Part shown: piece by piece, positions 6,416-7,083 of the stretch | Layout of the letters: each line of letters begins with the position of its first letter | Numbering within the stretch: the first letter of the stretch is position 1 | Assembly (NCBI GenBank): GCA_003154255.1 | Contig: PMCY01000178.1 | Span: 1-7,083, forward strand | Source: Candidatus Aminicenantota bacterium | GTDB taxonomy: Bacteria; Acidobacteriota; Aminicenantia; Aminicenantales; UBA4085 | DNA: 7,083 bases | Direction of reading: 5' to 3' | Program-made: the position numbers and the translations under genes | The notes under the pieces: generated by a model | The model's input: the letters and a program-made list of their open reading frames with translations, nothing else | The model's database searches: none | What the model was told of the DNA's origin: nothing

Positions 6416-7083
6416 ATGTGCGGTGTGCTCGGGCTCTGGGCCAACGAAGCGGTCTTCCCCAATCTTTATCAGGGATTGCTGGGTATCCAGCACCGCGGAC
6501 AGGATTCGGCCGGTATCGTCACATACGACGGCCGGTTCCATACCAAAAAGGGCAACGGACTCGTCCGCGATATCTTCACTGAAGAACACGCCAAGCGCCT
6601 GACCGGCAATATCGGAATCGGCCATACCCGCTACCCGACGATCGGCGGCGGCCGGGGCGAGGATGCCCAGCCTTTCCAGCTTAATTCGCCCTTCGGCATC
6701 ATCATGGCCCACAACGGCAATGTGGTGAATTACCAGGAACTGAAGAAGTCGCTTTTGGAGGAACACCACCGCCTTCTCAATTCCGATAACGACGTGGAGA
6801 CCATTCTCAATGTCTTCGCCCAGGAGCTCGAAGCGCAGCGGGTCGAAGAACTCCGGCCTGAGCATGTTTTCCAGGCGGTCAAAGGCGTCTATGATCGGGT
6901 CGTGGGCAGCTACTCGGTGGTGGCCTACATCGCCGGCCAGGGCATGCTCGCCTTCCGCGACCCGTTCGGGATCAAGCCGCTTGTTTGGGGCCTGCGCCGG
7001 GACGGCCTCAAGCCGACCGTGGCCTTCGCCTCGGAGAGCGTCTCGCTCAACATCATGGGCATCGACGAGATCACGGACGTTGA
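6416..7083 (+). CDS. purF: Amidophosphoribosyltransferase, N-terminal part (right edge)
   Basis: It makes 5-phosphoribosylamine from PRPP and glutamine, the first committed step of purine synthesis. Of a protein normally 450-500 residues long, 222 codons are visible; the phosphoribosyltransferase half with its PRPP loop lies past the edge. The visible part is a class II glutaminase domain. Cys2 follows the initiator Met directly (MCGVLG), so there is no propeptide, unlike Bacillus-type PurF. Further motifs are LGIQHRGQDSAGI (22-34), GHTRYPT (69-75), HNGN (99-102), SDNDVE (123-128), FRDPFGIKPL (180-189) and FASES (204-208). The final TGA in the window is out of frame and not a stop. A glucosamine-6-phosphate synthase is unlikely, because HTRYPT and RDPFGIKPL are PurF-like. 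It has its own promoter and follows a terminator, so it is transcribed separately from the sulfotransferase gene. Confidence 0.95.
   Translation, partial: MCGVLGLWANEAVFPNLYQGLLGIQHRGQDSAGIVTYDGRFHTKKGNGLVRDIFTEEHAKRLTGNIGIGHTRYPTIGGGRGEDAQPFQLNSPFGIIMAHNGNVVNYQELKKSLLEEHHRLLNSDNDVETILNVFAQELEAQRVEELRPEHVFQAVKGVYDRVVGSYSVVAYIAGQGMLAFRDPFGIKPLVWGLRRDGLKPTVAFASESVSLNIMGIDEITDV

Noticed and set aside
6392..6865. 157-codon open frame on the minus strand
   Set aside because: It is antisense to purF, which is identified by several catalytic motifs.
7081..7083. TGA at the window end as a purF stop
   Set aside because: It is out of frame; the purF frame is still open at the edge.

Overview
This window reads as an ordinary chromosomal segment of a GC-rich, free-living bacterium. 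Six protein genes fill almost all of it, with short intergenic gaps, sigma70-like promoter hexamers and purine-rich Shine-Dalgarno sites. There are no phage, transposon, CRISPR or RNA-gene signals. The lineage cannot be fixed from sequence alone. A bacterial carbamate kinase / ornithine carbamoyltransferase pair next to a cyclic-2,3-diphosphoglycerate-synthetase-like GTPase would suit an anaerobic or deep-branching group such as Acidobacteriota/Aminicenantota, but that is only an inference.

Left part (1-4259, minus strand). Four genes are packed as one operon, read right to left: a cDPGS-like predicted GTPase (2955-4259), carbamate kinase arcC (1969-2931), ornithine carbamoyltransferase argF/arcB (1026-1958), and an unrecognised protein of at least 344 residues (1-1033) that runs off the left edge. 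Gaps are 23 nt and 10 nt, and the last pair overlaps by 8 nt, so the four are very likely co-transcribed and partly translationally coupled. ArcC and the carbamoyltransferase share carbamoyl phosphate. Run catabolically, citrulline is phosphorolysed to ornithine and carbamoyl phosphate, and ArcC uses the latter to make ATP. No arginine deiminase gene is present here, so the source of citrulline (or an anabolic direction) is unresolved.

Middle (4260-4623). This 364-bp divergent intergenic region carries a plausible minus-strand promoter for the operon, a plausible plus-strand extended -10 promoter for the next gene, a 24-bp imperfect palindrome and a small hairpin.

Right part (4624-7083, plus strand). 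A 541-residue membrane-anchored arylsulfotransferase-family protein starts at TTG. It has five predicted transmembrane helices followed by an ASST beta-propeller that keeps the catalytic histidine motifs. After it come a compact hairpin plus T-tract (probable terminator) and a strong extended -10 promoter. Then comes purF (6416 onward), the first enzyme of purine synthesis, cut off by the right edge after its glutaminase domain.

The most interesting items are the GTPase-like protein placed with carbamoyl-phosphate enzymes, the unknown protein coupled to argF, and the multi-pass arylsulfotransferase. Nothing here clearly shows a new defence or mobile system.
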